Assembly: GCF_014836945.1 (NCBI RefSeq)
Contig: NZ_JACSPX010000001.1
Coordinates: 1,907,382 to 1,971,381 of the forward strand
Reading direction: 5' to 3'
Origin: Microbacterium commune
Lineage (GTDB): Bacteria; Actinomycetota; Actinomycetes; Actinomycetales; Microbacteriaceae
DNA: 64,000 nt
Below are positions 63,971-64,000 of this stretch, in pieces. The notes beneath the pieces are model-generated. The model was not told the origin of the DNA. It worked only from the letters and a program-made list of their open reading frames with translations, and did no database searches. Numbering within the stretch: the stretch's first letter is position 1; each line of letters opens with the position of its first letter. The position numbers were made by a program, and so were the translations under genes.

Positions 63971-64000
63971 GGTCAGGATCCGGAACCCGCGCGTCCCCTG

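Overview
The window is a contiguous piece of a high-GC actinobacterial chromosome, most probably Microbacteriaceae and Microbacterium-like. The evidence is strong G/C third-position bias, many GTG and TTG starts, overlapping stop/start junctions, actinobacteria-only families (DUF4244 pilin, DUF3263, SigK/RskA, CarD, MutT1-type Nudix-phosphatase, GlnR, SenX3/RegX3), and gene neighbourhoods that match Mycobacterium tuberculosis blocks (acs/tad/topA/holB; pabC/nitrobindin/YgfZ/glnR; gpm1/senX3/regX3; lpqE/carD/ispD/ispF/cysS/rlmB; Rv0430/Rv0431/groEL2; the XPB helicase pair). These blocks are joined in an order that differs from Mycobacterium. I see no prophage, insertion sequence, CRISPR array or rRNA operon. 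Almost all of the sequence is core or conserved-accessory genome.

Layout. 0-5.3 kb: acetyl-CoA synthetase (minus), a 6C-type small RNA candidate, then a compact Tad/Flp-type pilus operon (ATPase, one two-domain TadB/C protein, pilin, two TadE-like proteins). 5.4-11.8 kb: topA, tmk, holB and an exported alpha/beta hydrolase in one tightly packed run, then tRNA-Thr(CGT). 11.85-15.3 kb: a sodium:solute symporter with a 45-residue partner protein behind a long structured leader; nicotinamidase and a DUF1697 protein. 15.3-20.5 kb: two-component system with PepSY protein, PfpI-like protein, YigZ/IMPACT protein, serine hydrolase. 20.8-25 kb: tRNA-Lys, a fasciclin lipoprotein divergent from sigK-rskA, an unknown protein and aminodeoxychorismate lyase. 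25-32.3 kb: pstSCAB phosphate transport, MutT1-like protein, ppk1. 32.4-37 kb: glnR, small membrane proteins, nitrobindin-like protein, YgfZ, methyltransferase, gpmA. 37.1-40.5 kb: phoU divergent from senX3-regX3, and an LpqE-like lipoprotein. 40.7-45.6 kb: carD, ispDF fusion, cysS, rlmB, NAD-binding protein. 45.6-53.5 kb: DUF4032 kinase-like protein, MsmK-type ATPase, DsbA-like protein without its cysteines, tRNA-Thr(TGT), SRAP protein, DMT-type exporter, nitroreductase, msrB, DUF2332 and DUF3263. 53.6-64 kb: LytR_C protein, groL behind tandem CIRCE elements, a WXG100 protein, a second two-component system, a TetR/hydrolase divergent pair, and the XPB helicase with its partner.

How the genes work together. 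Phosphate physiology dominates the middle: the pst operon carries a clear direct-repeat Pho/RegX3 box, the SenX3/RegX3 regulators and PhoU lie 9 kb away, and ppk1 plus a MutT1-like enzyme sit just upstream of pst. GlnR (nitrogen) is encoded directly upstream of ppk1. The SigK/RskA pair lies back-to-back with a fasciclin lipoprotein, as the corresponding genes do in mycobacteria, with two SigK-like promoters between them.

Two window-wide features stand out. First, 22 genes have a TAnnnT-like -10 hexamer placed 6-8 nt (almost always exactly 6) before the start codon, which is the signature of leaderless transcription. Second, convergent gene pairs are separated by long perfect hairpins, including a 46-nt perfect palindrome between gpmA and phoU.
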